In this document: positions 11,989-13,405 of the stretch, piece after piece
Numbering within the stretch: the first letter of the stretch is position 1
Layout: each line of letters begins with the position of its first letter
NCBI GenBank assembly: GCA_046760905.1
Contig: JBHIFB010000084.1
Span: forward strand, 1-13,405
Source: JBHIFB01 sp046760905
GTDB lineage: Bacteria; Gemmatimonadota; CAZMKB01
DNA: 13,405 nt
Reading direction: 5' to 3'
Notes under the pieces: generated by a model
What the model saw: the letters and a program-made list of their open reading frames with translations, nothing else
The model's database searches: none
Told to the model about the DNA's origin: nothing
Position numbers and translations under genes: made by a program

Positions 11989-13146
11989 TCAATATAGGAG
12001 GCAGGTTTCCCTCACATCTTCGAAAGAAGCCAGCTCATCCTGCCACGACTCCTCGATTTCCCTGAGGCTTTTGCCCTCCTCTATCGCTCTTCTCACCGAA
12101 TCGGTTCCTGCCAGCATGTCGATCGGTAGAATTTCCTCTTCATACTCATAAGGCGGCTGGTTCCATTTGAAGCTTTCGGGGTAGAGTCTGAAGACCTCAC
12201 GGATGATCGCCACGCCTGTGAGAAACGGTTTAAAGCTCTTCCTGTCGGTCACGTGCAGCCAGAGCCCTCCGCACCTCTCCCCCGCCCACTTACCGAAGGT
12301 GGGCTTGAAATAAAGCGGCCGGAAGGTGACACCGGGAAGTGTGTGGATGGCCAGGGACTTATTGAGCTTCTCAGGATCAATGAACGGTGCCCCGAACACC
12401 TCGAAAGGCCTGGTGGTACCCCTGCCCTCCGAAACATTGGTACCCTCGAGCAGGCAGGTACCGGGATACACGACAGCGGTCTCGGGAATCGGCATGTTGG
12501 GTGAAGGCGGAATCCATGTCAGCCCCGTATCTTCCCAGTACATGCTCCTTTCCCACCCAACCATCGGAACGGTGGAAAGGTCGGCTCCGATACCGAAATA
12601 CCCATTGTAAAGGATCGCGAGTTCCGCTATAGTCATGGCGTGTCTTACCGCCAACGGATATAGACCGACGAATGTGAGATAATCCTCCCCGACAACATTG
12701 CCCTCCAGAACCTCGCCACCCAGTGGATTTGGCCTGTCGAGGACTATGATGCCGCTGCCGGCATCTCTGGCCGCCTCCATAACATAGGCCATCGTGTAGG
12801 TGAAAGTGTAATATCTTGATCCCACGTCCTGTATGTCGACGATCACGAAATCGATGTCCTTGAAGTGCTCAACCTCCGGCCTTCTCAGGTCTCCATAAAG
12901 GCACACGATCGGAAGGCCTGTGAGCGGATCCTTATTCTCCTCCAAAAGAACCTGATCCTGACTCTCGCCGTAGAGGCCGTGTTCCGGTGAGAAAAGGAGA
13001 TTCAGCTCTATTCCACCGTGATTTTTCAGTACCTCGATAGAACTCAACAGCTTCCTCGTGACACCGCTCTGGTTGGTGAGGAGCGCTGCTTTCCCTGATG
13101 TGATGAGACCGCCTTCGGCTATCCTGTCAATTCCGGTCAGGACCAT
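11989..13146 (-). CDS. namZ: NamZ-type exo-beta-N-acetylmuramidase (DUF1343, GH171)
   Basis: A 385-residue protein covering the whole DUF1343 family. Motifs in order: LLTNQSGV (22-29), FSPEHGLYG (52-60), DIQDVGSRYYTF (104-115), LDRPNPLGG (136-144), SPNMPIPETA (215-224) and YPGTCLLEGTNVSEGRGTTRPFE (227-249). The characterised member, Bacillus subtilis NamZ, removes terminal N-acetylmuramic acid from peptidoglycan fragments. Glu55 in the SPEHG motif is invariant and a catalytic candidate. No signal peptide is visible, unlike the secreted Bacillus enzyme, so it may act in the cytoplasm on imported muropeptides. The ATG at 13146 has a strong GGGGGAGG site just ahead and overlaps the upstream sugar kinase gene by 20 nt. 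The pair fits peptidoglycan-sugar recycling. Confidence 0.9.
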   Translation of the reverse strand: MVLTGIDRIAEGGLITSGKAALLTNQSGVTRKLLSSIEVLKNHGGIELNLLFSPEHGLYGESQDQVLLEENKDPLTGLPIVCLYGDLRRPEVEHFKDIDFVIVDIQDVGSRYYTFTYTMAYVMEAARDAGSGIIVLDRPNPLGGEVLEGNVVGEDYLTFVGLYPLAVRHAMTIAELAILYNGYFGIGADLSTVPMVGWERSMYWEDTGLTWIPPSPNMPIPETAVVYPGTCLLEGTNVSEGRGTTRPFEVFGAPFIDPEKLNKSLAIHTLPGVTFRPLYFKPTFGKWAGERCGGLWLHVTDRKSFKPFLTGVAIIREVFRLYPESFKWNQPPYEYEEEILPIDMLAGTDSVRRAIEEGKSLREIEESWQDELASFEDVRETCLLY

Positions 13147-13405
13147 CCACCCTCCCCCTGGCTTTCAATGTAAGAAGGCATTCCCTCAACCTGTTAGAAT
13201 CGCTCCCTGCCATTGAGAGTGCGAGGGCACCGAAAACCGGCGGGAGGAATGGAACACCCGGCATGGCATCAGGAATATGACCCGAGATACGTTCGACCAC
13301 TTCTTTCCTGAATGCATTCTGCTTCTCGAGTAAACCGCCACAGAGGGCGACCCTGAATCTTTCACCACTAAAATCCAGGGCTTTGGCGACGGAACCTATG
13401 GCTTT
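13127..13405 (-). CDS. BadF/BadG/BcrA/BcrD-type sugar kinase (N-acetylglucosamine kinase-like), C-terminus only
   Basis: The last 92 codons of a leftward gene that enters the window from the right edge. The visible sequence has the ASKHA kinase-family C-terminal pattern VALCGGLLEKQNAFRKEVVERI (19-40), with GG close to the nucleotide site, and PPVFGALALSMAG (55-67). This resembles BcrAD_BadFG-family amino-sugar kinases that phosphorylate N-acetylglucosamine or N-acetylmuramic acid (MurK type). The stop lies 20 nt inside the NamZ gene, and the NamZ ribosome site is within this gene's last codons, so the two are translationally coupled. A kinase next to an enzyme that releases MurNAc supports a recycling function. 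The substrate cannot be fixed from this fragment. Confidence 0.75.
   Translation of the reverse strand, partial: KAIGSVAKALDFSGERFRVALCGGLLEKQNAFRKEVVERISGHIPDAMPGVPFLPPVFGALALSMAGSDSNRLRECLLTLKARGRVDGPDRN

Noticed and set aside
1..13405. CRISPR arrays, tRNA, rRNA, complete insertion sequences
   Set aside because: No regularly spaced repeats, clover-leaf or rRNA-like segments, or transposase genes were seen.

Overview
The window looks like chromosome from a Gram-negative (two-membrane) bacterium. It encodes a TonB-dependent outer-membrane receptor with an N-terminal carboxypeptidase-regulatory-like domain, a propeller lipoprotein, several exported proteins with signal peptides, and a LapA-domain protein. 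This protein mix, rich in propellers and CarboxypepD_reg/TonB receptors, recalls uncultured FCB-related phyla, but the visible promoters are classical TTGACA/TATAAT-type rather than Bacteroidetes-type. The lineage is therefore an inference; no rRNA, tRNA or other phylogenetic marker is present.

Layout. (1) 1-127, minus: N-terminus of a helix-turn-helix regulator, cut by the window edge, with a consensus promoter and a 24-bp dyad operator at its transcription start. (2) 233-1804, minus: secreted Asp-box (BNR/sialidase-like) propeller protein, with its own promoter about 190 nt upstream. (3) 2347-3342, minus: exported PqqB-like metallo-beta-lactamase-fold protein with a perfect consensus promoter. 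(4) 3343-4364: an AT-rich intergenic kilobase with a 38-bp palindrome, a second partial copy of its arm, and short direct repeats. (5) 4365-8400, plus: the only two rightward genes, a TonB-dependent receptor and an NHL-propeller lipoprotein 4 nt apart, which look like an outer-membrane receptor/surface-lipoprotein pair. (6) 8568-11762, minus: a tightly overlapping operon of an SLC12-type cation-chloride cotransporter homologue, a YihY/BrkB membrane protein and a LapA-domain protein. (7) 11989-13405, minus: a NamZ-type (DUF1343) N-acetylmuramidase preceded by the C-terminus of a BadF/BcrA-type sugar kinase, overlapping by 20 nt, which suggests peptidoglycan-sugar recycling.

No CRISPR array, complete insertion sequence, tRNA or rRNA was seen, and no defence or biosynthetic system is evident. 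The most interesting parts are the receptor/propeller pair with an EF-hand-like loop just before the last barrel strand, the cotransporter operon, the NamZ/kinase pair without a signal peptide, and the regulator's operator with related half-sites in the promoter of the BNR gene.
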